Notes under the pieces: generated by a model
Database searches by the model: none
The model's input: the letters and a program-made list of their open reading frames with translations, nothing else
Told to the model about the DNA's origin: nothing
Shown here: positions 34,290 through 46,367 of the stretch, in pieces
Layout: every line of letters starts with the position of its first letter
Numbering within the stretch: position 1 is the stretch's first letter
Made by a program: the position numbers and the translations under genes
Source: Charina bottae
Taxonomy: Eukaryota > Chordata > Lepidosauria > Squamata > Charinaidae
Reading direction: 5' to 3'
Assembly (NCBI GenBank): GCA_023362775.1
Contig: JALMGJ010000029.1
Coordinates: 2,756,001 to 2,820,000 of the forward strand
Length of the DNA: 64,000 nucleotides

Positions 34290-36189
34290 GTTATCAGATT
34301 CTCATTTTTTGAAAAATATTCCCAACTAATGTCTTGTCCACTGAAAGTATTCTGCATGCCTGGATTTAAAATTACAAGAATTGTTTCATCCCATCTCACC
34401 TGTAATATCATCAAGGAAATAACTTTTTCAAATGAATGGGAAAAGTGGAAGGCACAATGGAGAAAACAGTATGCTTTGTGTTTTAAGGCTAATACCCTGT
34501 AATGGGCAATATTGAAGTGTACCCTATTGATCAAGTGAAACCTTTTTTCCAATTAAAGTATTATAATGCTGATGAACAACTAGCAGGTGCTTCAGTGCAA
34601 ACATTTTAAAGCACTTTTTGTCAATAGAATGAAAACAAGACCATTTTGTGTAGCCATTCAGAAGGGTTTTTGAGTAAACTGTCAGGTTGCAATTAAAGTG
34701 AGAAAACTTACTAAAAGAAGCAAGTTCTGTGAAGCCCAGTGAGATGTCTGGATATGCACAACCACCTACACAGGCAGCCTTAGTTTAAATACTGCAATTT
34801 AGATAAAATGGAAAGTTAATTATGGTGTTTTTCACATTCTTTCTCAATGGGCTATGCTTGCTTTCCTAGTGACTTCTCAGCAACATGACCCATCCAAATC
34901 AATATTCAACTGAAAGCAGTGATTGTACAAATATTTATTTTTGTTATTTGAAACTATCTTTTCTGACGTATCATTTTGCAGTCTAAACAAATGCATCCCT
35001 GTGCAATTATTTCTCCTGGATTCATTTCCCAATGACCTCATCCCTGCAATCCAAGGGAAGGGAACATCTGGTTTTGTTGATCAAACAGGAGTCAGCCATC
35101 TCTCCCTCTCCCTCTCCCTCAATATAAAGTGTGACCAATTCACCCCCTGGAAGTATTTGCCCAAAGTCAATGTGTATGCATGCTTAAGTATGTCACTGTC
35201 TGGTCAAGAAGACAACCAGCCAGAAAACTACCAATTAGGACTTGAGTTATTTGATAAACAATCCCAGTTTTATAATCAAATATACACAGCTAGTTCCTAT
35301 TTTAATTGTTTACTTGCTACAGAATTCCTGTCAATTCAGAATTTATGTACATATGTGTTGTAAATTATCACACCAATTTACAGGACAACAGATCTCAAAC
35401 TTTCTGTCACCACTAAAGAGACTTCAGCGGCATCCCTTAGACCATCCCAAAATATTTTTATAATACCTGCTCCTCAAGGAAGGGCGTTCGCTTGGCATGA
35501 TGTGATGCCCCACTCTTGAAGGTCTTGGTGGGGAAATCCAATAACATCCCTCATCAGGAATGGCTATGCATTTGCGCACTGAGACAATTGCACATGGTTG
35601 CCTTTTACACTTTATCTAGCATGGAGAGTTAATTTTTCTCTTTATTAGCAGAGAGGCTGACCCCACTCACATATTTTAAGTTTTTTAATTAAAGGACCAG
35701 TATAGCAGAATCTCTGGAAAAAATTGAAAAATTTTGTGCTGTGAAAATAGCTATTAGGAGGCACTGGGTCAGATCTCTATGTAGTCAAGAACAGATTTAG
35801 ATAAACGTGCTGGTTGATGAAGTTTTGGTAAACACGCTGGTTTATTTTTAAAGTGATTTTTGTGCCCATTAATTTGCCTTGAAGCACCTTGTTCTGATTT
35901 TTATCTTAATTTCTGATCTATGACTGTACAGCGAATAATAGTAATAAAAACCATCACGATGCTGTGAAATTTTGGCATTAGCTCTGTACTTATAATGGTG
36001 CTTGGTGCAGGGGAGCAACAATTCCCGACCTTCACTAGTATGCTGAGAGAGAATTGTTCATTTGCAATGGAAAAGAAATAAAGAAGAAAATAGGAAGTAA
36101 ATAAATTAGTAACTAAAACCAGTATCTTACAAGCCAAAACTGTCTCTTGTTGATTCATTGCTCTGGTCTGGCATATTTTCAATGAAAAT
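34290..36189. other. Non-coding, nothing recognised
   Basis: A 146-codon ORF at 34923-35363 has no recognisable motif and is probably chance. Confidence 0.4.
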
Positions 36190-36605
36190 AATAGAATTAT
36201 AAAGTTGGAAAGGGATGTTTAGACTATTAATCCAACCTGCATCTACAACATTCCTAGGTCACTGTTTCCACTGTTGAGCTATTCCTCTGGTTGGGAAATA
36301 TTTTTAACATTCAACTGGAATTGGCCTTCCTGTAATTTAAGACTTTACTCCATGTCCTGCACCCTGGGACAGAAGGAATTGGTTTCAGTTTTCTTCTGTG
36401 TGGCATCCCATCAGGTAATTGAGAATGCTATCATATGTTCTCTTTCTTAACTTTTTTCCAAACTAAACATATCTATATCCCTCACTTTCTCCTTATATTG
36501 TTCAGTTTCCAGTCTGTTGATGATCCTCATTGCCCTTCTCTGCACCTGTTCCAGTTTCTCTGAATTTTTCTTAAAGTAAAGGGCCCCAAACATTTGAGGT
36601 GGGGC
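36190..36605 (-). mobile_element. CR1 LINE 3' UTR fragment
   Basis: In the given orientation it starts AATAGAATTATAAAGTTGG and passes GATCCTCATTGCCCTTCTC and TGCACCTGTTCCAGTTTCTC. These are the landmarks of CR1 3' ends read in antisense. It is non-coding. Confidence 0.75.
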
Positions 36606-36609
36606 CTTG

Positions 36610-39600
36610 GAATTTAGGAATTAAATGCATTTGATTTATTTTCTAGTTGGCTATATTAAGTTTCCTCAGCCCACTCCTTTAACCTCTCAGAATCATTTTG
36701 AATTTTATTGTTGTCTCTTTAACATTAGCTATTTGTATGATTATATGATTTGTATCATTTGCAAATCTGACAAATTATTCTTTTATTTAGTTGATGAAAA
36801 GTTTCAAAAAAAGAAGAAAAAACGCAAGGATGGAGGTGGTGTAAGTGGTACGTGGGAAGGGGAGAAAAGGGAAACAGGAGGACAAAACTGGCAAGAGATG
36901 AGACAAAGAGAAAATGGTACCAGGGTAGGACATCTGGCAAGCAGCCATTCCAAGCAACAGTCATCTTCAGTCTATTTTCCAAGGCTTTGAGTAGTGAAGT
37001 CTGTAGCCATTTGTATCTATTGCTCATTCTTTCTTCTATTCTTATCTGCAAATGTTAAGAGGACCCGCAATCCAAAGGCAATGTGAGGGGGGGGGGGAGA
37101 GAACCCTTGCTTTATCAATTAAATGTGATTGTACATCTCACCCTAAATTCTCATCTACATTAAGAGAAAAAGCACAGCGGATTATAAACCCAGGACTTTC
37201 CAGGAATCTACAAATTCCACATCTCATACAAAGTTTCATCTTTTAAAAGAATGAGATCTGATTTTTTTAAGATACTATGCTTAGGAAGAATTAGAGTCTT
37301 CCTCAGAAAGATCAAGTCTTCCATTCCTACAAAAAGTTACATTAACATTCCTGTTTTCTCTATGTAATCTAACAATTTTTCTCTTTCAAATTTACAATCC
37401 CAAAATAGATTACTAGAGTTGTTTTAAAGCAGAAAGTGAATTAAAAGTGTTCTCTGCAGTGCATGCTGCAAAAAACAAGGGCATAAGGTAAAGCAGATTC
37501 TCTGCATCAATATCTTAATAAATGTATTTTAATTTTTTGAAAGCGAACAATTGATATCACTTGTACAAATACAAGGAGAATATAAATAAACTTCAGTTTA
37601 ATTAATGGACCAATTTGATCGCTCCATTTGTCTGATATGCACTCATGTATCTGAAGTGAAAACATGGCTTTTCACAAATGAACATGTTTATGTATTTTAA
37701 AAAGAAAGTAAATAATTTTAAGTGAAGTAATTTAAATAAATAAAGGCAGGAACTGAGTAAATATGAACACGTTTATAATCAGAGAACTTACCTTGTATTA
37801 AACTTTAAGATAGTTTAGTAAAATAAGTTTATTAAATAAAAATTATGAACACCAGCAAATGAAAGCAAAAGAAAAAGCATTTATAGAAAAAACCCACTAT
37901 ATTATAAAACATATTATATTTGTGGGAGCAAACAATAATATAGAAAAATGGGTTTATGCATATTAATGAAGCAATTTTGTTCTAGGTAGGTGCAAATCCC
38001 AGTAGCGAGAGGGAGCAATGAAGAGGGCTGCAGCAGCGTATCTTGAAGGGAAAAAGCGTCTAGGTGCTTTCAGTGGGAAGCTATAGAGCTGGAATTCATT
38101 AGAAATGAGACATTACAGACTTGACGCTGATCAAATTAAACAGTAGAGCTTTTTTTAAAAAAAAAAGTGAAAAGAAGCAAACCCTTGCATCCGCATAGAA
38201 GAGTGTAATTGTCCCTTTTTAGAAGTGTCTTCTAAATTGCAGATCTTGTCATGCCCTTCTCCATAAGTAGCTTCTTGTTCCTAGCAGGGAACTCACAATG
38301 TGATCTTAATCTGATATTCATTTACTTGGATGCTGTATTCGGTGACCTTTTTGCTTCATTTTATAAAAAGAAAGAAAGCAAAATATTTCTTCTTCTTCTC
38401 TCATGATTCAGAAAACATATATCTTCCTCCTAAGGTGATGACTTCATACACCACCTAAGTGGGCTCTCTGACCTACAGAAGTGTTGGCTACAGACCATTT
38501 GTTAGTTGTTGAAGTGTCACATGACTGGTTCTATTATTTATTTCCATGCCTTCCTTTTCTTTCAGCTGATGGATTTATGCAATCGCTTTACAACCTACCA
38601 TGAGGGGAAAACCCATTTTTCAATTCCTCTGCTGACTAATGCAACTCACCCAACCTAACAGATGTCTTATTAATACAACAAGATTCATCTATCTACATTT
38701 CCTTTCTTTGTCAGATGTATGGAGTGAGGAACAACACAGCATAATTCTGCTTAGGGGGACAATTAATACAGAGCTTTTCACCTTGTCAGTTTTATTTCTC
38801 TTTATATATACACACATACGCATATGTATGCTGACATCCCATAATACACATACAGTATGGGTCCTCTAACAGCTGTTATCGGTTTATTTCACAGTTCCCC
38901 TGTGAAAGCTGGGGAAATCTGCCTGTGCACACATCACGCGGAAATGATTGAGAAAGCCCCTTTGAGGCTGCTTGAAAAGATGCCCAATCTGTAACAGCCC
39001 CTCGGCTCCAGTAACGTGCGAGGGTTTAACAATGCAGTCCCCACCCAGACACAGGCCCCTTGGAGATGTGCATTATCTGTTCCTTGCCTTGGGAAGATTT
39101 ATTTATTTACTGATCCTCACCATGTTTATGCCTTGGGAGGAGAGTTAAAGCAGACGAGGAGCATCCCGTAGTGCCTGAATGTGTCTCGCCGCCTGAAGAC
39201 ACGTACAGCAATCAAAGATCAGCTAGAAAGGTCTGCCCTGGTCTACTCTCCAGCCCATGAGACTCCAGGCAGTGGCTTGGGATGCTGTGGAAGAGAGCCA
39301 CGTGCTAGTTATTCACTTTCACCTAGGGGGAAAGGTACTGGTCGGGCTCTGGGTCTCACACACCCAAATGACTTGACCGGCTTTGGTCCAGTCTGCACTT
39401 TGCCTAAGTACAGGGGGCGGGAGAGCAGAATAAAAATGCTGCTGGAGGTGAACCCCTGCTTTTGCGCTGAAATCCAAGTACCTCACTTTGGGGAAAACAA
39501 GCAAACCCTCAGGCTCTGTATCAGCTGATATCATTGGAATGTAAATGCGGTAAGATGTGAGCATGTTTTTTATCAGTTTCTCTCTAAGGAACCTCACCTG

Positions 39601-39763
39601 AGCCTAAAGCCTAAACATAACAAGAGAACATCTGAATAAATATCCAGCCAAAATGATGTACATACTTGGCACTCTGTGTGTATCAGCTCACACAGATGCA
39701 CACATGCATACAGTACAGTACGTGTATTATGAAATGTCTGACCTCCAGGATCTTTTAATATTT
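36610..39763. other. Longest stretch without recognised repeats
   Basis: About 3.1 kb with no mobile element I can name. The part at about 38880-39120 is less AT-rich and more complex in sequence than the surroundings. It may contain conserved non-coding DNA, but nothing here proves it. Confidence 0.35.
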
Positions 39764-39771
39764 AAGTAGAT

Positions 39772-40016
39772 AAGGGGTGGGCAATGTCAGGCCCAGGCCG
39801 TATAAGGCCCGCGGGGCTCCCGCCTGCAAACCCTGCCCCTTCCAGGCAATTGGCTCTCACCCGCAAACCCTGCCCCCCAGTGCTTGTGATTGGCTCCTGC
39901 CCGCAAACTCCGGCCCCTGGTCGGCGGAAATCCCAGAAACCCCGCCCCCCACCTCCCCGGTCCCCAGTTATAAATATCCAAATGGCCCTTGGCAGAAAAA
40001 AGGTTCCCCACCCCTC
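39772..40016. mobile_element. Non-autonomous hAT transposon, GGGGTGGGC-ended
   Basis: The left end is AAGGGGTGGGCAATGTC and the right end GGTTCCCCACCCCTC. The duplication is AAGTAGAT (39764-39771 and 40017-40024). The interior has CCCGCAAACCCTGCCCC motifs resembling those of the 8.6-kb element, so the two families are related. Confidence 0.85.
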
Positions 40017-40431
40017 AAGTAGATAATTCATATGAATTATATTGGAGAATGAGCCCAAGAGATGGGAGGACTCTCATGGGACAACAAACTAGGCCACTTC
40101 ACTTTAGAAACTACAAAATGAAGAAGCTGCACACAGATGAACCTAGTTTGTTTGTGGGGATGTGTAAGCAAACTAGGAAGGGCAAAGCTTCACATGACAA
40201 CTGAACCCAGCAGCATATTTAAGTGAGCCCAAACCATTAAGACTTTGTTCACTGACCAAAAACTAAGTTTAAAGCTGACCCGGAATTCTGACTTGTTAGG
40301 CACATTTAACCGTAATCTCAGATCTGAATGTTGTAGAAAGCTCTCCCCTGTATGGCAGGAAGGAATGAGCGACATGCAACAACAAATCAAGAATTTTGTT
40401 TTAATAAACTACAGTCACTTAGCAGCATAGA

Positions 40432-40757
40432 TAAAGGTAAAGGTTTCCCCTGCACAGTCGTGTTCGACTCTAGGGGGCGGTGCTCACCTCCGTTTCTTAG
40501 CCGAAGAGCCAGCGCTGTCCGAAGATGCTTCTGCGGTCATGTGGCTGGCATGATGCACGCGGAACGCTCTTACCTTCCCACTGCAGTGGTACCTATTCAT
40601 CTACTTGCATTTGCATGCTTTTGAATTGCTAGGTTGGCAAGAGCTGGGGCGAGTGCGGGAGCTCACTCTGTCATGCGGCGCTCGGGTTTCGAACCGCCGA
40701 ACTTGCAACCTTCCGATCGACAAGCCTGGCGTCTTAACCACTGAGCCATCGCACCTC
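40432..40757 (-). mobile_element. Sauria SINE, full length
   Basis: On the plus strand it begins with GATAAAGGTAAAGGTTTCCC and ends with CTGAGCCATCGCACCTC. Flanks TTAGCAGCATA and TTGGCTGCATA suggest a diverged duplication. The B-box-like GTTTCGAACCGCCGAAC is in place. Confidence 0.88.
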
Positions 40758-41239
40758 TATTGGCTGCATATTAATAACCAAAGACTGCTCTTTTATCATT
40801 ACCTCATAATAAGGCCAACTGGTGGGTTTGCAGCAGAACTTAACTTTGAAATTATTCATCATTAATAACCAGATTCTTTAAAAAGGAACACCAAGACCCT
40901 GAGTGGGTCACAATCTTTGCTGGAATGATGGAGCCGTGTGTGTGTGTTTATGTGTGTGTGGGGGAGGATAAAAAAGTCACAATGACTGTGTAATTGAAGC
41001 TCCACCATAGAAAAGGGATCACAGTTGCAGCCATCTTTGGTTTTTTTTTGTTTTTTGTTTATGTTGCTCCTGCAGATGCCTCTGGTACACATCGGGGAGT
41101 TGTCTTGGCCTCATGCTTTCTTCTCTTTTTCTGGCCGACTGGCCTTCTTCAGAACAGTAGGTGGGGAAGAAGCTGAAGAGTGTGTCAAGTTAGAGTGGGG
41201 ATGAGAGAAGGCCAATGTCGGGGGATGGGGAATCATTGT

Positions 41240-41325
41240 TCTAAGTCGCCCAGAGTCGCTTTCAGTGAGATGGGCAGCTATATAAATTCGAGTAATAAAT
41301 AAATACTAAATAAATAAATAAAATT
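41240..41325 (+). mobile_element. L2-like LINE 3' tail
   Basis: It contains GTCGCCCAGAGTCGCT, then ATGGGCAGCTATATAAATT, ending in AATAAATAAATA repeats. It is an isolated 5'-truncated 3' end. Confidence 0.65.
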
Positions 41326-41989
41326 GTATTTGCCAGGATATTCTCATGATGCCTTAAATAACTAATAAAGAAAGACTCTATAATTTCCCAAATAATAAGT
41401 TGTAGTGGACTCACATCATCTGCATGCATTGAAAGCAGAGGTGAAACATCAAAAGCCAATCCATCAATTTGGCTGCCATTTCAGTTCTTCCCACTCAAAC
41501 TTGTTCCTGCAGTAACCATTCCACGTGGTCATTATGTAATTTGATTATATAACAAGAGTTATTACCTGGGTTTCTTAATGCTTTTCTTCGCCTACAAAAT
41601 AAGAGTCTTTGAGAGCTCACCCCTATTCTCCCACACTACCCCAGTCCAGAATTCCTTTGAATCAGAAGCAACTGTACAGCTTGGCCACAACATCTGAATG
41701 ATATGAATGGTATAACATTAAACAGAGACTCGTTAGCATCTAATTCTATTAAGCACGTGTGCCTCATTGCCAGTGAGTTTTATTCCAAGGAAAATTGCGG
41801 TGGAAAAATTTGGAAGTTCCAGTTGTTGGCAATAAGGAATTTTATAGAAACAAAACTCCTGCTGAGAAACAGCGAAATACATCTGGAAATGACATGATTG
41901 TATTATACTTCTCTACTTTGTCATATTAATTTGATCTGACGACCAGATGGCAGCACCCGGCAGACTTTCTGTGTATATTGAAGATAGGT

Positions 41990-42165
41990 AAGGTCAGGCC
42001 TGGTCAATGCTTTGATGGGATAGGAAATTTCAATGAAACAGGCTAGACTGGGAAGCTGAAGAAAGATGGTGGATTGTTTCTGTATTACTACTAAGAAAAC
42101 TGCATACTGAAGATGTCAAAAAGAGTTGAACTTGACTCAAAGAAGGCTTTACCTTACCTTTTAAT
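41990..42165 (+). mobile_element. 5S rRNA-derived SINE with RTE-type tail
   Basis: TAAGGTCAGGCCTGGTCAAT and GCTTTGATGGGATAGG align with the 5S rRNA internal-promoter region. The tail runs AAAGAGTTGAACTTGACTCA and ends TTTACCTTACCTTTTA. Confidence 0.62.
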
Positions 42166-42169
42166 ACAC

Positions 42170-43172
42170 AAAGACACACACTTTTGACCTCAAAACCCCA
42201 AAGATTTGGATCTGTAATGTTTATCTTGGATTGCCTAATTGAGGAATTACTACTGTAATGCCAACATATGGAACAGTTTGTTTAATTTTGTCCTGCATGA
42301 GTAAACCTGCTTGCTGTGTTTTACCTACCCAAATCTTTATCACTGGTGACAACCTACAAGCAACAGAAAAGCTTGAAGGCCTTGGGGTGGCAAGGTAAGG
42401 AATACACAGAAACTTATACAGAGTACACATGCATACAGAATCTAGGAAGAAAATGTATTCAGACTAGCTGAGCATACATAACATGGATGGCATTCTTACA
42501 ATAATGCCTCTAACTCAAACCACGCTTTCAAACCAAGGGTAACTTTTGACAAAAATATGTGATCAGTATAAAGCATTTCTACACCAATTTGAGTATCACT
42601 CATGAATTGTGTTCCAAGCAATTAGGAGATTTTCAATATCCTAAGAAATAGAAGATCCTGTTCAACCTGGCAGAATATTTCACTAATACTTCTCTTTTGG
42701 GGTTGGTAATTGTGGCTAGGGTTTATACGTATGCTCACACTGACTGACTATTTAAAAAGTAGAAATATTTTAGTACATTTGGTCAGCATTTCTAAATGGA
42801 AAGGACTGTCTCTGCAGCTGTGCATCTTTTTTAAAGCTCTGTTCCTATGACGGAGGAAAATTAGTTGCTGTCTATTCCTGCGTCACAGAACTCTCTTTCC
42901 TACAACTTAATATAGGTGCTCAACTAATTCTGGTTGTGCTTTCCACAAATCTATTTCTTCTAGTTTATTATCAGGAAAAGTGAGAATTATATAACACAAT
43001 TAATCAAATCATGTAAGATTCATTGTGGTTTGTGACTATCAAACCTGTGGTTAGAAGGACAGTTTGGAAAGCAAAGGGATGGGCAGCATTCACATGGGGT
43101 AAACTTAATTTTATGGAAATAGCAAGCATTTTAACTCGGTTTGCTTCAAGGCATGGTTAACTTTTTTTTTGT
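42170..43172. other. Non-coding, nothing recognised
   Basis: Intronic or flanking sequence without clear features. Confidence 0.45.
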
Positions 43173-43184
43173 GGGAGACCTAAA

Positions 43185-43519
43185 GGTAAAGGTAAAGGCT
43201 CCCCCCGCACAGTTGTGCAGTCGTGTCCGACTCTAGGGGCCGGTGCTCATCTCCGTTTGTTAGCCGAAGAGCCAGCATTGTCCGAAGACGCTTCCGCGGT
43301 CATGTGGCCGGCATGACGCACACGGAATGCTGTTACCTACCCACCGAAGTGGTACCTATTCATCTACTTGCATTTGCATGCTTTCGAATTGCTAGGTAGG
43401 CAAGAGCTGGGGCTAGTGCGGGAGCTCACTCCGCACGCAGGGATAGGGATTCGAACCTCCGAACTTGCGATCTTCCGATCGACAAGCCTGGTGTCTTACC
43501 CGCTGAGCCACCACGCCCC
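43185..43519 (-). mobile_element. Sauria SINE, full length
   Basis: It begins with AGGTAAAGGTAAAGGCTCCC and ends with GAGCCACCACGCCCC. The duplicated flank is GGGAGACCTA on both sides. Confidence 0.9.
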
Positions 43520-44019
43520 ACATGGGAGACCTACATGAAAGAAAAACGTGGAAACTGAAGAGTAATTGCATTCCAATTTATGTATTAGTTTTTAGATATG
43601 AATTAGATCAGGCTGCATTAAAATGAGAACCAAATCAATATCACTCTGACTCACACATCATATTTCCTCTTGTGGTAAGTAGATATTTATACATTTATTG
43701 CAGAGGTTAATTTTGTAAATGCTAATAATGACCAGATGTACTGTATATACTGTAGTAAGTTAACAGTAAGTTAAAACATTGTATTGAGAACAATGATATA
43801 ATACCGAGAAATGTTCTAAAATTGCTTAGGAGCCCAATTTTGCATAATTATGACAATTTTATAGACAATCTTCCAAAATCTGTTTTCATTTATTACTGAC
43901 ATAATTACATTAATGGTTTGAAAAAACAGACAGACACCCTATGTTGAGGAAAAAGGGACACATACGACTACATTACCATTTATAGATAAATGTTATATCT
44001 AAATTAATCATGTCATAAA

Positions 44020-44100
44020 ATCATAGAATGTAAGGGCTGGAAAAGAGTCTGGAGATCATCTAGTTCAGCTCACTGCCCAATTCAGGCATCTACTCCTGTA
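44020..44100 (-). mobile_element. CR1 LINE 3' end fragment
   Basis: TCATAGAATGTAAGGGCTGG and GGAGATCATCTAGTTCAGC are the typical antisense terminus of CR1. Confidence 0.7.
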
Positions 44101-44124
44101 CCATCCTGACAAATGACCACCCAC

Positions 44125-44395
44125 ATCCACACCTTGGTCTTTGGCAGGCTCTTTTCACATTCATGCTTCTTTGATTTCCTTTCAGAGTTCTCTGGTTCCC
44201 CCTCAATGGGTTTTAGGACTTCAAAGCAATTCATGATGTTCTCCAGGAAAATGGAGGGTATGTGTTTGAGATCACATTGTGCAAACCGGTTGGCTTCGTT
44301 TTTTCCACTTTAGTTTGACTTGGAATTTGCATATCAACAGTTGCTGTTCCACAGTCAGCCACTGGCCACATTTTTGCAGTTATAGCTGACCTTGC
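44125..44395 (-). mobile_element. Short RTE-type LINE fragment
   Basis: It resembles 4030-4180 at the nucleotide level. Shared stretches include TTTTAGGACTTCAAAGCAATT-like and TTGACTTGGAATTTGCA-like segments, in the same order. It is an eroded, non-coding fragment in intron 4. Confidence 0.5.
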
Positions 44396-44489
44396 CACCT
44401 GCTGGTACTTTTACTTTTAGGGAAAGTAAAGCCTAGTATAGCCCCTAATGATTAATTACGTAATAGCAGGTGGCAGCATGTGCAGAGTT

Positions 44490-44660
44490 TGAAAAGGTTA
44501 ACAGGGTCAGGCTTTATCAGAGACCAACGGAGTTAGAATAGAATGGGAAATCCAAAGGACATCCTGGTTGAGGACTATGGCAAACCACCTGAGTGCTTTC
44601 ATAAAGTCACAAAGAGTTGAGTTCATCTCAAAAGAGCTTTCTTTTTAAAAAAAGTGCTAT
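44490..44660 (+). mobile_element. Possible 5S-derived SINE, decayed
   Basis: AACAGGGTCAGGCTTTATCA is a weak 5S match. The tail is AGTCACAAAGAGTTGAGTTC, as in the clearer copies. Confidence 0.4.
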
Positions 44661-44691
44661 ATGTTTAACACTACCTATTTCTGATATTGAG

Positions 44692-44698
<7 letters not shown>

Positions 44699-44767
<69 letters not shown>
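44699..44767. repeat. (CT)n microsatellite
   Basis: An uninterrupted run of about 34 CT units, about 180 bp downstream (on the minus-strand gene) of the 44950 splice donor. Confidence 0.97.
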
Positions 44768-44771
<4 letters not shown>

Positions 44772-44820
44772 CGTTTTCTGCAATTCCTTGTGTGACTTGC
44801 TTCTCAGACATAAACATCTA

Positions 44821-45069
<249 letters not shown>

Positions 45070-45149
45070 CTATAGGGAGAAGTAAAAAGATAGAAGTAAA
45101 AAGGTGGCTGGTATTTTTACAGCAATTCTATTTCCTATCACAGTGACTT

Positions 45150-45184
45150 TATCTATCTAATCTATCTATCTATCATCTATCTAT

Positions 45185-45279
<95 letters not shown>

Positions 45280-45288
45280 ATCTATCTA

Positions 45289-45329
<41 letters not shown>

Positions 45330-45331
45330 CT
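45150..45331. repeat. (TATC)n / (GATA)n microsatellite
   Basis: About 180 bp of TATC units with a few interruptions. It is continuous with the 3' tail of the L2-like element (45332 onward), so it probably grew from that tail. Confidence 0.95.
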
Positions 45332-46068
45332 ATCAAATTTCATCACTGCCCAGGGACTCTGGGCGGTTTACAATAAAGCTAAAAGGTTAAAATACAATAA
45401 AAAACAAGATATGTTACATAAATGTAAATGTGAATATAAAATATAAAATAGTGTCCAAGATGGCAGATTCAAATTCATAAATACACGCCCTTGATCTGTT
45501 GACTATTAAATCAGAGTTCCTGACACAAGCCACTCAGGGATATGAAGGAATCTTTATTAAAGCCAGTAATCCATTGCATGTTAAAGACTAGAGTGAATCA
45601 AGCTCCTGCAACCAACAGTTTAAAAATCTCCAAGGTTTCCCCCCCCCCCCGCATCAGGATTCGCGGCTCGATCACCCTTCCCTTCGCCTCTCAGTTTTCA
45701 GACCTCTGGAGTTGCAATGCCACCACTTTCTCAACCACCTTCCCTAAGAAGGGGAGGTGGGAGACCAGATGAAAATTGTCCAGCATGGTAGGGTCCAGTG
45801 ATGGTTTCTTGTGGAGGGGGTGCACCAGTGCCTCCTTAAAGGCAGCCGGGAACACCCCCTTTCCCAAGGATGAATTCACCATCGCCTGGACCCAACCACA
45901 CGTCACCTCCTGAGCTGCCTTCACCAGCCAGGAGGGGCATGGATCTAATTGACAAGTGGTGGCATTCACAGTCTGGAGGACCCTGTCCACTTCCTCAGGC
46001 CCAACAGGATCAAACCAAATTATGAAATTTATACTTAATAAAAGAAAAGCCTTTTCATATGTAGACAT
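45332..46068 (-). mobile_element. L2-like LINE, chimeric, carrying a 200-bp dispersed repeat
   Basis: On the minus strand an open stretch (46068-45700) reads FDPVGPEEVDRVL, NATTCQLDPCPSWL, FKEALVHPLHKKPSLDP and LPFLGKVVEKVVALQLQR, an L2-like segment just upstream of the reverse transcriptase. The 3' UTR is at 45332-45480 (GTAAACCGCCCAGAGT and an AATTTGATAGAGATAGATA tail). Between them, at about 45485-45700, lies a repeat also found at 195-345. More than 1 kb of the reverse-transcriptase region is absent. The tail leads straight into the GATA microsatellite at 45150-45331. Confidence 0.7.
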
Positions 46069-46099
46069 ACATTCACACTATAAATGGAAGTCCCTAAAG

Positions 46100-46359
46100 C
46101 AGAGCTTTCCAAACTTTTCATGTTGGTGATACACTTTTTAGACATGCATCATTTCGCGACAACACTCTTACAGCAGGGCACAAGGCAGGCACTAGGACCT
46201 GCGCAGAATCACAGCAGGTTTGGAGGCAGCAAGGCACAAGGCAGGCACTAGGACCTGTGCGGAATCCTGGCAGGGCTTGGAGGCAGCAGCAGCCACGACA
46301 CACCCAGACGCTGCAGCCTACACACTAACGTGTCCCGACATACAGTTTGGAAAGCTCTG
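46100..46359 (+). mobile_element. Non-autonomous hAT transposon, same family
   Basis: Same ends as 16021-16370. The duplication is CCCTAAAG (46092-46099 and 46360-46367). It has two to three internal minisatellite units. It lies in intron 3 of SEMA3E, about 1 kb from the 44950-45069 exon. Confidence 0.92.
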
Positions 46360-46367
46360 CCCTAAAG

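Noticed and set aside
34923..35363. 146-codon plus ORF
   Set aside because: No recognisable motif, no splice context or codon bias that I can see, and no similarity to elements in the window. It is probably chance.
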